DNA of 64,000 nucleotides from Caballeronia temeraria (GTDB lineage: Bacteria; Pseudomonadota; Gammaproteobacteria; Burkholderiales; Burkholderiaceae), in assembly GCF_001544795.2 (NCBI RefSeq), contig NZ_FCOI02000012.1:1-64000 (forward strand), read 5' to 3'. Shown here piece by piece: positions 44,312-52,862 of the stretch. The position numbers were made by a program, and so were the translations under genes. The notes below the pieces were generated by a model that worked only from the letters and a program-made list of their open reading frames with translations, did no database searches and had not been told where the DNA came from. How positions within the stretch are numbered: the stretch's first letter is position 1; each line of letters opens with the position of its first letter.

Positions 44312-45136
44312 ATGACCACGAATATGCCTCGCACGGACAGCCATTTTGCCGGCCAGATTCCCGCGCTATACGAGCAGCTTCTCGTGCCGATGCTCTTCGC
44401 GCCCTACGCCACCGATATCGCATTTCGCGCTTCGGCGCTCGAACCGTCGCGCGTACTGGAAACGGCGGCGGGCACCGGCGCGGTCACGCGCGCGCTGGCG
44501 CATGTGTTGCCCGCGCACGTCGAGATCGTCGCGACGGACCTGAACCAGGCGATGCTCGATCGCGCCGCGCAGACGCCCATCGAACGCGCCGTGACGTGGC
44601 GGCAGGCGAACGCGTTGCAGTTGCCTTTCGACGATGCAAGCTTCGATATCGTCATCTGTCAATTCGGCGCGATGTTCTTTCCCGACAAGACGGCGGCTTT
44701 CGCGGAAGCGCATCGCGTGCTGCGGCCCGGAGGCGTGCTGCTGTTCAATGTGTGGGATCGTATCGAGGAAAACGAGTTTGCCTGCATCGTCACTGGTGCG
44801 CTCGGCCGCCTCTTTCCCGACGATCCGCCGCTCTTCATGAAACGCACGCCGCACGGCTATTTCGATCGGCACGCGATCTCGCACGACCTCGCATGCGCGG
44901 GCTTCGACTCGACACCGCGCATCGAAACCATCGCGCAACGCAGCCGTGCGTCGTCGGCGAATGCAGCGGCCATTGCGTATTGTCAGGGCACGCCGTTGCG
45001 CAACGAAATCGAATCACGCACAGGCGCGAGTCTCGATGAAGCGACATCGATGTGCGCCGAAGCCATCGCGGCGCGCTTCGGCTCCATCGATATCGATGGA
45101 AAGATTCAGGCGCATGTCATCGCCGTGCAGTGCTGA
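44312..45136 (+). CDS. Class I SAM-dependent methyltransferase
   Basis: A 274-residue methyltransferase of the UbiE/MenG-like fold. Motif I is VLETAAGTGAVTRALA at about 48, and motif later phrases are FDIVICQFGAMFFPDK and EAHRVLRPGGVLLFN. GGAGG precedes the ATG by six bases. It is divergent from the SDR gene and its last 20 bases overlap the convergent FAD monooxygenase gene. The N-terminal phrase TDSHFAGQIPALYEQLLVP is common to a group of unknown substrate. Confidence 0.88.
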   Translation: MTTNMPRTDSHFAGQIPALYEQLLVPMLFAPYATDIAFRASALEPSRVLETAAGTGAVTRALAHVLPAHVEIVATDLNQAMLDRAAQTPIERAVTWRQANALQLPFDDASFDIVICQFGAMFFPDKTAAFAEAHRVLRPGGVLLFNVWDRIEENEFACIVTGALGRLFPDDPPLFMKRTPHGYFDRHAISHDLACAGFDSTPRIETIAQRSRASSANAAAIAYCQGTPLRNEIESRTGASLDEATSMCAEAIAARFGSIDIDGKIQAHVIAVQC

Positions 45137-46739
45137 AGCGTTCGAGCCACGCGATCAGCGCATCCGATGAGCACGACGCGCTTCTATAGCCGATATGCCC
45201 GTCCGGCCGCACGACCCACGCCATGCCGTTCTTCGCGCCGTATGTATCGACGAACTGGCCTGCGTTGTCGCTCAACGTCCGATATTCCTCGCACGCCGGC
45301 ACGAACGACGCGCCCTTTGCAAACTGCGGCGACACGATCAGCACCGCGCTTGCAGCCGTGCCGAGCGCGGTGCGCCATGCATCGACGGCATCGTTGAACG
45401 CCGCGATGCGCGCGCCGTCGGCATCATCGTCGATATAGCCGATGAGCGTATGACGGCCGCGTCCGAGATGATCCTGCAGCCGCTGCGCATGACCGATGAA
45501 CGCCTCCACGAGACCGCCCGCTTGCGGCGCGCGATCGCCGGGCGCGGGCGACTCGGGCGACATGCCGGCGCATTCGTCCGCGATGATCGGACTGCTGCCG
45601 CGATAGCCCACGAGCAATTGCGTCTCGCGCATCGCGGGCTTGATCTCGCCGTGCGCGAGGACGGTGTTCAACGCGCGGCTCGTCGATTCGACGACATCGA
45701 GTCCGACCGGCCGCCGCTCCGCTTCGTAGCTGTCTAGCAGCGCCTCGTTCGCGAGGCCCCGCGATGCGAGCGTGAGCTTCCACGCGAGGTTATGCACGTC
45801 CTGCAAGCCCGTGTTCATGCCTTGCCCGCCGACAGGCGGATGAATGTGCGCGGCATCGCCCGCGAGAAACACGCGCCCGCGCGCATAGTGCTGGGCGATT
45901 CGATGACTCACGCGATACACCGACGACCAGCGCATTGATGAAAGGCGCGTGCCTTGCGGCAGGATCGGCAGCATGATGCGCGTGATCTCGTCGAAATCAG
46001 GTGCGGAATTCAGCGTGTGGCGCGCGGCATCGTCGGGAAGGAGGACCATCGAGAGGCGATAGCGGCGCGCCGAACCGCGCACGGGCAACGCGGCGAGCGT
46101 GGTCGATCCCGCGCCGCCCTCGCCCGACACGTTGAAGCGAACCATGCGCCCACGCGGCAGATTCCAGTCGACATCGACATCGGCGAGCATGAAGGTCTGC
46201 GGATACTGATCGCCTTCGTATGCGACGTTCAGATGACGTCGCACCGTGCTGCGCGCGCCGTCGCAACCGACGAGCCAGCGGCAGCGAACCGTGCGGCTCT
46301 CGCCGCATGCATCCTGTACGCATGCGTCGATGAAATCGCCGGATTCGGTGAAATCGACGAGCGTCGCGCCGTATTCGACGTGGCCGCCGTTGCGCGCGAG
46401 CGCTGCTTCGAGAATGCGCTCGGTCTCGAACTGCGCGAGCGAGAGCGCGCCGTATGGCAGTCCCGCGCGCGGCACTTCCGCGCTGAACGCTGGCGCGCCG
46501 TCCTGGAACGTGTCGGCGCCGGTGAGCCATACGCCTGCCTCGATTGCGTCGCGCGCGATGCCAATGTCCTCGAAAATCTCCAGCGTGCGCGCCGTGACGC
46601 CCAGCGCCTTCACGAAGAACACGCGCTCGTCGTGTGCATCGATGATGCGTACGTTCACGCCATCGCGGCGCAGTTCGGTGGCGAGCATCAGGCCGACGGG
46701 GCCCGCACCGGCAATCAGCACATCGGTCGTATCGAACAT
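45117..46739 (-). CDS. FAD-dependent aromatic hydroxylase-like monooxygenase
   Basis: A 540-residue flavoprotein of the PheA/TfdB/MhpA type. The N-terminal FAD motif is GAGPVGLML (about 10-18), the RGRLAQF-like substrate and NADPH phrase is replaced by the usual GD region, and GDAAHIHPPVGGQGMNTGLQ near 285 is the second FAD motif. It hydroxylates phenols or similar rings with NAD(P)H. A C-terminal thioredoxin-like domain of about 150 residues follows. The start at 46739 has AGGAGAAG before it; the frame is open 12 codons further. It is not in an operon with ring-cleavage genes here. Confidence 0.88.
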   Translation of the reverse strand: MFDTTDVLIAGAGPVGLMLATELRRDGVNVRIIDAHDERVFFVKALGVTARTLEIFEDIGIARDAIEAGVWLTGADTFQDGAPAFSAEVPRAGLPYGALSLAQFETERILEAALARNGGHVEYGATLVDFTESGDFIDACVQDACGESRTVRCRWLVGCDGARSTVRRHLNVAYEGDQYPQTFMLADVDVDWNLPRGRMVRFNVSGEGGAGSTTLAALPVRGSARRYRLSMVLLPDDAARHTLNSAPDFDEITRIMLPILPQGTRLSSMRWSSVYRVSHRIAQHYARGRVFLAGDAAHIHPPVGGQGMNTGLQDVHNLAWKLTLASRGLANEALLDSYEAERRPVGLDVVESTSRALNTVLAHGEIKPAMRETQLLVGYRGSSPIIADECAGMSPESPAPGDRAPQAGGLVEAFIGHAQRLQDHLGRGRHTLIGYIDDDADGARIAAFNDAVDAWRTALGTAASAVLIVSPQFAKGASFVPACEEYRTLSDNAGQFVDTYGAKNGMAWVVRPDGHIGYRSASCSSDALIAWLERFSTARR

Positions 46740-46844
46740 GATGCGACTTCTCCTGAGGAAACCGGCGAATGTCATCGACTGGACGTCAGGCAGAATAACC
46801 GCTGCGTGTGCGCTTGTGCAGACTTCGCTGCTCGGTCCGCGATT

Positions 46845-47132
46845 TCAGCCCGCGAGCGGCCCGAGGCGTATGCCGATCACGCAGCCCGCCGCGATCACGG
46901 CGAGCACCGTCGCGGCGATCGTCACGTAGAGATAGTCGCGTCGACGTGCGAAGACGGCGAGCATCAGGACGACGCGCAGAACGGGCAGCAGGATGAAGAG
47001 CGCGACGCCTGCCGTCAGCACCTTCGTGCCGACGAAGAGTCCCGCGCCGATCAGCGCGCACGCGGCCCATGTGCCGCACTGAAGAAAGCTTGCGAGCAGA
47101 CGATCGAGCGTTCTAGGCATGGCGTTTTTCAT
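46845..47132 (-). CDS. DUF1634-family membrane protein
   Basis: A 95-residue protein with three hydrophobic segments (about 20-40, 45-62 and 70-90), matching DUF1634. Genes of this family commonly sit directly after a TauE/SafE permease, as here, where the ATG overlaps the permease stop (ATGA), so the two products are probably made together and may associate. It starts at 47132; a second ATG four codons in is also open. Function unknown, likely auxiliary to the permease. Confidence 0.82.
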   Translation of the reverse strand: MKNAMPRTLDRLLASFLQCGTWAACALIGAGLFVGTKVLTAGVALFILLPVLRVVLMLAVFARRRDYLYVTIAATVLAVIAAGCVIGIRLGPLAG

Positions 47133-47983
47133 CGCAGCAGATCGATGCCGAAACCTTGCATGAGCATCTGACACGCGACGAGCAGCAGCATCGAAAGGAA
47201 CAATAGGCGCAGGCGTTCGCTGCGCACTTTCATGAGCACGCGCGCGCCCAGGATCGCGCCGATCACCGAGCCGAGCGCGACCGGTCCTGCGATCGCGCTC
47301 ACGATCTCGCCGCGCAGAAAATACGCGCTCGCGCTGGCGGCGGCCGTCACGCCGATCATGAAGTTCGACGTCGCGGTCGATACCTTGATCGGCAGACGCA
47401 GTGCGTTGTCCATCGCCGGAATCTTCAGGATGCCGCTGCCGATGCCGAGCAGCGCCGACACGAGGCCCGCCACGTACATCAACGAGAGACCGGCGGGCAC
47501 GCGCCGCACTTCGTAGGGAATTTCGCGGCGCAGCGTGGTGTCGGGATAGCTCGAATGGAGATCGAGTGCGGCCGCGAGTCCTTTCGATGGAATCGGCCGC
47601 GCCCTGTCCGAGGGATCTTCGCGGCGGATGAACATCTGCCACGCCGACACCATCAACACGCCGGCAAACAGAAAGTCGAGCGCGGCCACGGGAATGATGC
47701 CCGCGACGAGCACGCCCGTGAGCGCGCCGAGCGTGGTGCCCGTTTCGAGCACGACGGCGAGCCGCACGTTGGTCAGACCGCCGCGCAGAAACGCGGCCGC
47801 GCCGCCGCACGAACACGCGATCACCGAGACGATGCTCGTGCCGATGGCCGCGTGCATGTCGATATGGAAGAACATCGTGAGAATGGGCACGATGAAAAGA
47901 CCGCTCGCCATGCCCAGCATGCCGCCCGCCGCGCTTGCGGCGAGGCCCGTGCAGAAGAGCCAGAATGTGGCTTCGAAGCTCAT
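47129..47983 (-). CDS. TauE/SafE-family sulfite exporter-like permease
   Basis: A 284-residue permease with eight hydrophobic segments and the two glycine-rich repeats of the TauE/SafE family (AASAAGGMLGMASGLFIVPI and LLGIGSGILKIPAMD). Known members export sulfite or sulfoacetate, or move other organic acids; the substrate here is not known. The start at 47983 has GAGG nine bases upstream. It is divergent from the IclR regulator at 48108 and coupled to a DUF1634 gene. The nearby catabolic operon could release a sulfur compound or acid that this protein exports, but this is speculation. Confidence 0.87.
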   Translation of the reverse strand: MSFEATFWLFCTGLAASAAGGMLGMASGLFIVPILTMFFHIDMHAAIGTSIVSVIACSCGGAAAFLRGGLTNVRLAVVLETGTTLGALTGVLVAGIIPVAALDFLFAGVLMVSAWQMFIRREDPSDRARPIPSKGLAAALDLHSSYPDTTLRREIPYEVRRVPAGLSLMYVAGLVSALLGIGSGILKIPAMDNALRLPIKVSTATSNFMIGVTAAASASAYFLRGEIVSAIAGPVALGSVIGAILGARVLMKVRSERLRLLFLSMLLLVACQMLMQGFGIDLLR

Positions 47984-48107
47984 CGTTTCAGCCTCAAAGA
48001 TAGATCGGAGAGTCATTAATATAACATGTCATAACGAGTAGCAAAAGTCGGGGCTGGGCGCTCTCGCGCTATGATTCCTCATCGTACGACGACAACTACA
48101 GCCGATC

Positions 48108-48989
48108 ATGGCCCGACGAAGCAAACAGGAAGACAATCAGGCGGAGACCCTCGACACCACGGACGAAGATGCGTCATCGGGCGGCGGGTCCAGCTATCTC
48201 GTGCCGGGTCTCGAACGCGGCTTGCGCATCCTTGCCGAGTTTTCGGCGCGCGAGCCGGTGCTGGGTGCGCCGGAGTTGTCGCGGCGTATCGGCATTCCGC
48301 GCACGACGACGTTTCGTCTGCTGCAAACGCTCGAAGCGCTCGGTTTTCTGGAACGCGTGAACGGCGATCGCAATTTCAGGCTGGGCGTTGCGGTGCTGCG
48401 GCTCGGTTTCGAATATGTGAACTCGCTCGAACTGACCGATTTCGGCACGCCGATTCTCGAACGGCTGCGCGATGCAACCGGTCTTTCCACGCATTTGCTG
48501 ATCCGCGATCAGCGCGATGTGGTGTTCGTCGCGAAGGCGCAAAGTCATGAGCCGATGTTCAGCTCGGTGAAAGTGCATGTCGGCACGCGGCTGCCCGCTC
48601 ATGCAACCGTGCATGGTCATGTGTTGATGGGCGATCTCTCTATGGCTGCGCTCAAGGCGCTCTATCCCGAGGCGCAACTGGAGAAGTATACGGAGCGCAC
48701 GCCTGGGACTGTCGATGAGCTTTATGAACGTGTGCAGGAATGCGCGGCGCTCGGTTATGGATTGAGCGAGGCATCGTTCGAGCGTGGGATATCGGTGGTC
48801 ACGGCGCCTGTGCGCGATCAGTCCGGCGCGATTGTCGCGGCGGTGGCGGCAACCGTGCCGCGGTCGGATATCGGGGCTGATGTTGACAAAGGACAACTCG
48901 TTCAGGCGGTCTGCGCTGCGGCTGTCGAGCTTTCTATGCGATTGAATTATCGCCCTTCGGCGGGGGATCGGACTGCTGCGCTTGCTTGA
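48108..48989 (+). CDS. IclR-family transcriptional regulator (copy 1)
   Basis: A 293-residue IclR-type regulator with an N-terminal winged helix (about 30-90; ELSRRIGIPRTTTFRLLQTL) and a C-terminal effector domain (about 100-280; TRLPAHATVHGHVLMG and SFERGISVVTAPV). A hydrophilic front of 28 residues is additional. It is closely related over most of its length to the IclR gene at 55033. No ribosome site stands out at the ATG. It is divergent from the TauE gene with 124 bp between, and its stop is directly before a large palindrome. It may control either the permease or the ring-oxygenase operon. Confidence 0.92.
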   Translation: MARRSKQEDNQAETLDTTDEDASSGGGSSYLVPGLERGLRILAEFSAREPVLGAPELSRRIGIPRTTTFRLLQTLEALGFLERVNGDRNFRLGVAVLRLGFEYVNSLELTDFGTPILERLRDATGLSTHLLIRDQRDVVFVAKAQSHEPMFSSVKVHVGTRLPAHATVHGHVLMGDLSMAALKALYPEAQLEKYTERTPGTVDELYERVQECAALGYGLSEASFERGISVVTAPVRDQSGAIVAAVAATVPRSDIGADVDKGQLVQAVCAAAVELSMRLNYRPSAGDRTAALA

Positions 48990-49650
48990 GTTTTTTTGTC
49001 GGCGGATCCCGATTTTGTATTGGTCTATTGGCTCTGCCCCTGTGCGGGGCGGCAGTCACTTTCTTTGCTGCTGCAAAGAAAGTAACCAAAGAAAGCAGCT
49101 CGTTCAGGCCCGCGGTCACACGCACGTTGGGTAGTTCTCTCGTCCTCGGTGGCACTCGCCTAAAGAGTGCCCTCATCACAATCACCGGGCTTGGATCGCG
49201 CACGGTCTGTCACATCGCGCCGCTTTACTTGCTGGTTCAGCACCAAATAGCTCCGGCCCGCTGCGCGGCCGATGGGTCCATCGGGGCCGCGCGTGCTTCC
49301 TTGCTAATACTTCCATCTCACTGCATCTGCCACCCGTTGGTTTCCCTTGCCGACCAAACGGCAGCGCGGAGCGCAGTGCCGGAACTCTTTCGTGCTGAAC
49401 CAGTCTTCTTAAAGTACTAGCTAGTCAGACCGTGCGCCATCCAAGCCCGGTTAGTCCTTCGAGGGCACTCTTTAGGCGAGGGCCGCCGAGGACGAGAGAA
49501 CTACCCAAACTACGTGTGACCGCGGGCCTCAAAAGCTGCTTTCTTTGGTTACTTTCTTTGCAGCAGCAAAGAAAGTAACTGCCGCCCCGCACAGGGGCAG
49601 CGCTAATAAACCAAAAAGAAAACGGGATCCGGCGAAACCAAAAAACCCAA
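48990..49650. repeat. Large imperfect palindrome, paired intergenic repeat
   Basis: The whole gap between the converging IclR and porin genes is an inverted pair of repeats. Left arm about 49001-49209, right arm about 49426-49633, with the same TTTCTTTGC, GCAAAGAAAGTAACC and GCCCCTGTGCGGGGC sections in reverse orientation; shorter matching sections continue in the core (CTGGTTCAGCAC against GTGCTGAACCAG). The arms end near the two stop codons. The TTTCTTTGCWGCWGCAAAGAAA block is a common intergenic motif in this bacterial group (recollection). It may act as bidirectional terminator or be a miniature mobile element. Confidence 0.85.
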
Positions 49651-49652
49651 AA

Positions 49653-50726
49653 TCAGAACGAGTGATGAATCCCCGCAAGCACGATGACTTGATTCGCCGT
49701 GCTCGACACTCCCGCGGTAAAGAACGCAGCCTTCGCCCCACCCGTAGCATGCTCATAGAGCGCATTAACATAAAGCTGCGTCGATTTCGACAACATATAG
49801 ATATCGCCGATTTCGAACTGCGTCCATCTCCCGCCGACGAAAGTCGTGGTCGCCGCGCCACCGGCAATCCAGTTCCACGCAACCGGCTTGAAAGTCAGCC
49901 CCGCATCGTACGTCTGGTAAGTATCCGACTGTCCATTCGATTGCAGCTTCACCCGCGTATAAAGCCCATGCACGACGAACTTGCCGATCTCATACGACGC
50001 GCCCGCCCCCATCTCTTCTTGCTTGTCCGCCATGTACGTCGCAGCGGGCTGTCCCTGAAACGTAGAGAAGCCCATCGTCGCGATTGCAGGCGTGCGATTG
50101 TGCTCGTTCGAATACGTGGCCGCCGCCTTGAACGGGCCATTCGCATACGAGATCCCGAAGCCGTAATTGCGTCCCGTCGAGAAGTTCGTCGTGTTGCCGA
50201 GGCCCATCATCGCGCCGGCGGAAAAGCCGTAGAAACTCGCCGAGCGGAACTTGACCGAGTTGTCGTACGGCACGACGCCCGTGTCCGCAAGCTGATCGAT
50301 ATTGCCCGGATGGAACGCGTACCAGCTCGCCGCCAGATACGCGGTCGACAGCGGTCCGAGCATGTCGAAGCTGAACGGCGTCTGATGACCCAGCGTAATC
50401 GTGCCGACATTCTCCTGATCCAGCCCGAGATACGCCTGGCGATTCCATAGCGTGCCGGCCTTCGCGAAGTTGCCAGTATTGGTATAGAACCCGTTCTCCA
50501 GTTGCGCGACCGTCTTCAGCCCGCCGCCCAGATCCTCGACGATACGAAAGCCCCAGCGGTCCGGCTGCATGTTGCCTTGTTCCTCCATCCACTTCGGATG
50601 CCCGCCGACGTTGTTGATATATGCAATGCCGGCATCGAGGCTGCCGTAAAGCGTGACCGTGCTTTGCGCGGCCGCACCGGTCGCGACCCCGGCTCCGATG
50701 AGCCCCGCTGCAATGATGTGCTTCAC
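49653..50726 (-). CDS. Gram-negative porin (OmpC-like)
   Basis: A 357-residue outer-membrane porin of the Burkholderia type. The start is GTG at 50726, supported by AACGAAGG directly upstream; the signal peptide ends at GAAAQS and STVTLYGSLDAGIAYINN is the conserved first strand. The protein ends in VLAGIHHSF, with the terminal Phe of outer-membrane proteins. Phrase RQAYLGLDQENVGTITLG is the usual region before the constriction loop. It is divergent from the ring-oxygenase operon over a 425-bp gap and has an operator-like palindrome (50835-50852) upstream, so it may serve entry of the operon's substrate. Confidence 0.93.
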   Translation of the reverse strand: MKHIIAAGLIGAGVATGAAAQSTVTLYGSLDAGIAYINNVGGHPKWMEEQGNMQPDRWGFRIVEDLGGGLKTVAQLENGFYTNTGNFAKAGTLWNRQAYLGLDQENVGTITLGHQTPFSFDMLGPLSTAYLAASWYAFHPGNIDQLADTGVVPYDNSVKFRSASFYGFSAGAMMGLGNTTNFSTGRNYGFGISYANGPFKAAATYSNEHNRTPAIATMGFSTFQGQPAATYMADKQEEMGAGASYEIGKFVVHGLYTRVKLQSNGQSDTYQTYDAGLTFKPVAWNWIAGGAATTTFVGGRWTQFEIGDIYMLSKSTQLYVNALYEHATGGAKAAFFTAGVSSTANQVIVLAGIHHSF

Positions 50727-50834
50727 CCTTCGTTCTCCTAACCGTATGGTTCGAGGGCGGGCGCTGCCCGCTTGCCTGTCCCGCCTTGTCTCAGTGATTG
50801 CGCTTCCCATCGGCATTTCGTTGATCTATCGTTA

Positions 50835-50852
50835 TGTTCCATCTATGGATCA
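50835..50852. promoter_or_regulatory. Operator-like palindrome before the porin gene
   Basis: TGTTCC-ATCTAT-GGATCA matches the TGTTCC-N6-GGAACA site of the operon at 11 of 12 arm positions, with the same spacer length. It lies 109 bp upstream of the porin start, in position for control of that gene. Confidence 0.5.
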
Positions 50853-51083
50853 ACGTACTGCCTATGGAAAGTATAGTGAGGTTTCCTGCGCCAAAACAAT
50901 AAATTTGAGACGAGGTCGGGTAGACCCTGAGGCATCAAAAATACGGAACGTTTTCGCCAAAAAAAGCTTACAAATCAATGTCGAACGGGCGTTCTTACAT
51001 CAGACCCAGACTTTTAAACGCGCCGGGTTCAGTGTTTTCACCTAGAGATCCACATTTTTATTTTCCCCCACTCGGACGGCTCT

Positions 51084-51089
51084 TATAAT
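51084..51089 (+). promoter_or_regulatory. -10 box TATAAT of the catabolic operon
   Basis: A perfect TATAAT lies 63 bases before the ferredoxin start. No good -35 was seen 17 bases upstream (TTTTCC), so activation may be needed. The palindrome at 51107-51124 falls just after the likely start of transcription. Confidence 0.5.
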
Positions 51090-51106
51090 GTCCATACACG
51101 AACTGT

Positions 51107-51124
51107 TGTTCCTTTAGTGGAACA
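51107..51124. promoter_or_regulatory. IclR-type operator TGTTCC-N6-GGAACA
   Basis: A perfect 6-base inverted repeat with a 6-base spacer (TTTAGT). It lies about 18 bases after the -10 box, near or just after the transcription start, a typical repressor position. IclR-family proteins bind short palindromes of this kind, and two IclR genes flank it. Binding is inferred. Confidence 0.6.
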
Positions 51125-51151
51125 CAGAGGAACCGGAGAAAAGGGTGAAAG

Positions 51152-51469
51152 ATGTCTGAACAATGGCGCTGCGCCGGACATGCCGGCGATCTGTCGGAAG
51201 ACGCACCGATCGAATTCAAGCTCGATGACGGCGCGGAAATCGGTATCTACAAAGTGGGCGACGAGCTATATGCGCTCGAGAACGTCTGCCCGCACGCATA
51301 TGCGCTGCTGACGCAAGGCTTCGTCGATGGCGACACCGTCGAATGCCCGCTGCATGAAGCGGTGTTTCACATCCCCACGGGCAAATGCCTGAAAGAGCCC
51401 GGCGGCCGCGACCTGAAGACGTATTCGGTGCGCCTCGCCGGCGAGGAAATCCAGATCAAGGTGGCGTGA
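51152..51469 (+). CDS. Rieske [2Fe-2S] ferredoxin
   Basis: A 105-residue Rieske-type ferredoxin. Cluster ligands are C46 and H48 in CPHAYALL and C65 and H68 in CPLHEA. It should pass electrons from the reductase at 61650 to the oxygenase at 51798. It is the first gene of the operon, and GGTGAAAG gives a weak ribosome site. The next gene starts one base after its stop. Length is normal for BphF/NdoA-type proteins. Confidence 0.93.
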   Translation: MSEQWRCAGHAGDLSEDAPIEFKLDDGAEIGIYKVGDELYALENVCPHAYALLTQGFVDGDTVECPLHEAVFHIPTGKCLKEPGGRDLKTYSVRLAGEEIQIKVA

Positions 51470-51470
51470 C

Positions 51471-51779
51471 ATGGAAAAAGTCGTGACTTTCAACCCGCAT
51501 CTCAAGCCGTGGCTCGCGCCGCAGCCGAACAACGTCGCGGGCAAGGGCGTGATCGAGAAGCCGGGCGAGACCGAAAACTTCATCTGGCAGACGCGCAAGG
51601 CCGAGCCGACGCAATACGAAAACGACTTCGGCGATGCACTCGAACGCGTTTTCGAAGCGGGCGCGCTTGAGCTGGAGCAAGTGGTCGCGGGCCTGAACAA
51701 GGACGGCTTCCGCACGCCGGAAGGCACCGCATGGACCGCCGATCGCCTCGCCGCCGAACTGCGCACGCTCGCCGAATAA
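51471..51779 (+). CDS. Small recombinase-like HTH-domain protein
   Basis: A 102-residue protein starting MEKVVTFNPHLKPWLAPQPN. The C-terminal half resembles the helix-turn-helix that ends serine recombinases (LELEQVVAGLNKDGFRTPEG, then AWTADRLAAELRTL). The N-terminal half is conserved in proteins of this type that sit between Rieske ferredoxin and oxygenase genes (recollection). No catalytic residues are seen. It may regulate, or take part in the oxygenase assembly. It starts one base after the ferredoxin stop and ends 18 bases before the oxygenase. Confidence 0.75.
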   Translation: MEKVVTFNPHLKPWLAPQPNNVAGKGVIEKPGETENFIWQTRKAEPTQYENDFGDALERVFEAGALELEQVVAGLNKDGFRTPEGTAWTADRLAAELRTLAE

Positions 51780-51797
51780 AGAAGGAGCACTTTTCCC

Positions 51798-52862
51798 ATG
51801 ACGTCCCCTCAGCAATCCACATCCATCGCCGCCGATCCCGTTCAGGCTTATCTCGATCGCGGCTTGCGCAATTACTGGTATCCCGTTGCACCGAGCTGGC
51901 AAGTGGCGAACGCGCCCATCGGCCTGACGCGTCTCGGCGATCAGATCGTGCTCTGGCGCGACAACGAAGGCAAAGTCCACGCGCTCGAAGACCGCTGCCC
52001 GCATCGCGGCGCGCGTCTGTCGCTCGGCTGGAATCTTGGCGGCAGCGTCGCGTGCTGGTATCACGGCATCGAAGTGGATGGCAGCGGAACCGTGCAGAAA
52101 GTGCCGGCCGTTTCAGCGTGTCCGCTCGAAGGCCAGAAGTGCGTGAAGTCGTATCCCGTCGAAGAACACGCGGGCGCGATCTTTCTCTGGTTCGGCGATG
52201 ACGCCAACAAGGAACCCGCGCCGCTCGTGCTGCCCGAAGAACTCGTCGGCGATGAATACGCGAGCTTCCTCTGCATGTCGCACTGGAAGTGCAATTACCA
52301 GTACGCGATCGACAACGTGATGGACCCGATGCACGGCGCGTATCTCCATGCGACCTCGCACTCGATGGCCGAAGGCGACAAGCAGGCCGACATGCGCGTG
52401 CGCAAGACCGACACCGGCCTCATGTTCGAGAAGGTGAATCAGCGCGACGTGAACTTCGACTGGGTCGAGCTCGGCGAAACCGGCTGCCTGTGGATGCGTC
52501 TCGCGATTCCATACAAGAAGAAGTTCGGCCCGGGCGGCAACTTCGGGATCGTCGGCTTTGCGACTCCGGTCGATAACGACAACTGCCAGGTCTACTTCTG
52601 GCGCACGCGCAAGGTCTCCGGATGGCAGCGCGATGCATGGCGCTTCCTGTATCGCAATCGCCTTGAAGGGCTGCATTGGGCCGTGCTCGAACAAGATCGC
52701 TATGTGCTCGAAAGCCTCGCGCCGAATGCGCGCGATCACGAATTCCTCTATCAGCACGATGTCGGCATGACGCGCGTGCGTCGCATGTTGAAGCAACGCG
52801 CGCAGCAGCATCTCGCTGCACTCGAAGCATTGCCGAAGAACACGGAGCACGCTCATGCGTGA
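51798..52862 (+). CDS. Rieske non-haem iron oxygenase, alpha subunit
   Basis: A 354-residue ring-hydroxylating oxygenase subunit. Rieske ligands are C67, H69 (CPHRGARL), C86 and H89 (CWYHG). The catalytic iron site is in the phrase NVMDPMHGAYLH, with bridging D176 and ligands H179 and H184. Length and the phrase RNYWYPVAPSW match the single-subunit group of VanA/phenoxybenzoate-type O-demethylases and dioxygenases, which lack a beta subunit; no beta gene is present. AAGGAG precedes the ATG. The SDR gene overlaps its end by 8 bases. The substrate is unknown, an aromatic or heterocyclic acid being likely. Confidence 0.92.
   Translation: MTSPQQSTSIAADPVQAYLDRGLRNYWYPVAPSWQVANAPIGLTRLGDQIVLWRDNEGKVHALEDRCPHRGARLSLGWNLGGSVACWYHGIEVDGSGTVQKVPAVSACPLEGQKCVKSYPVEEHAGAIFLWFGDDANKEPAPLVLPEELVGDEYASFLCMSHWKCNYQYAIDNVMDPMHGAYLHATSHSMAEGDKQADMRVRKTDTGLMFEKVNQRDVNFDWVELGETGCLWMRLAIPYKKKFGPGGNFGIVGFATPVDNDNCQVYFWRTRKVSGWQRDAWRFLYRNRLEGLHWAVLEQDRYVLESLAPNARDHEFLYQHDVGMTRVRRMLKQRAQQHLAALEALPKNTEHAHA

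Larger units (their letters stand above)
50727..51151. other. Divergent control region between porin and catabolic operon
   Basis: A 425-bp region of low GC that separates two opposite transcription units. Besides the two operator-like palindromes and the -10 box listed separately, nothing is recognised; no small gene with a ribosome site is evident. Confidence 0.6.

Noticed and set aside
48986-50450. Frames in both directions with the phrase AVTFFAAAKKVTKES
   Set aside because: They translate the inverted repeat and its edges, have no ribosome site and the same phrase appears on both strands; not genes.
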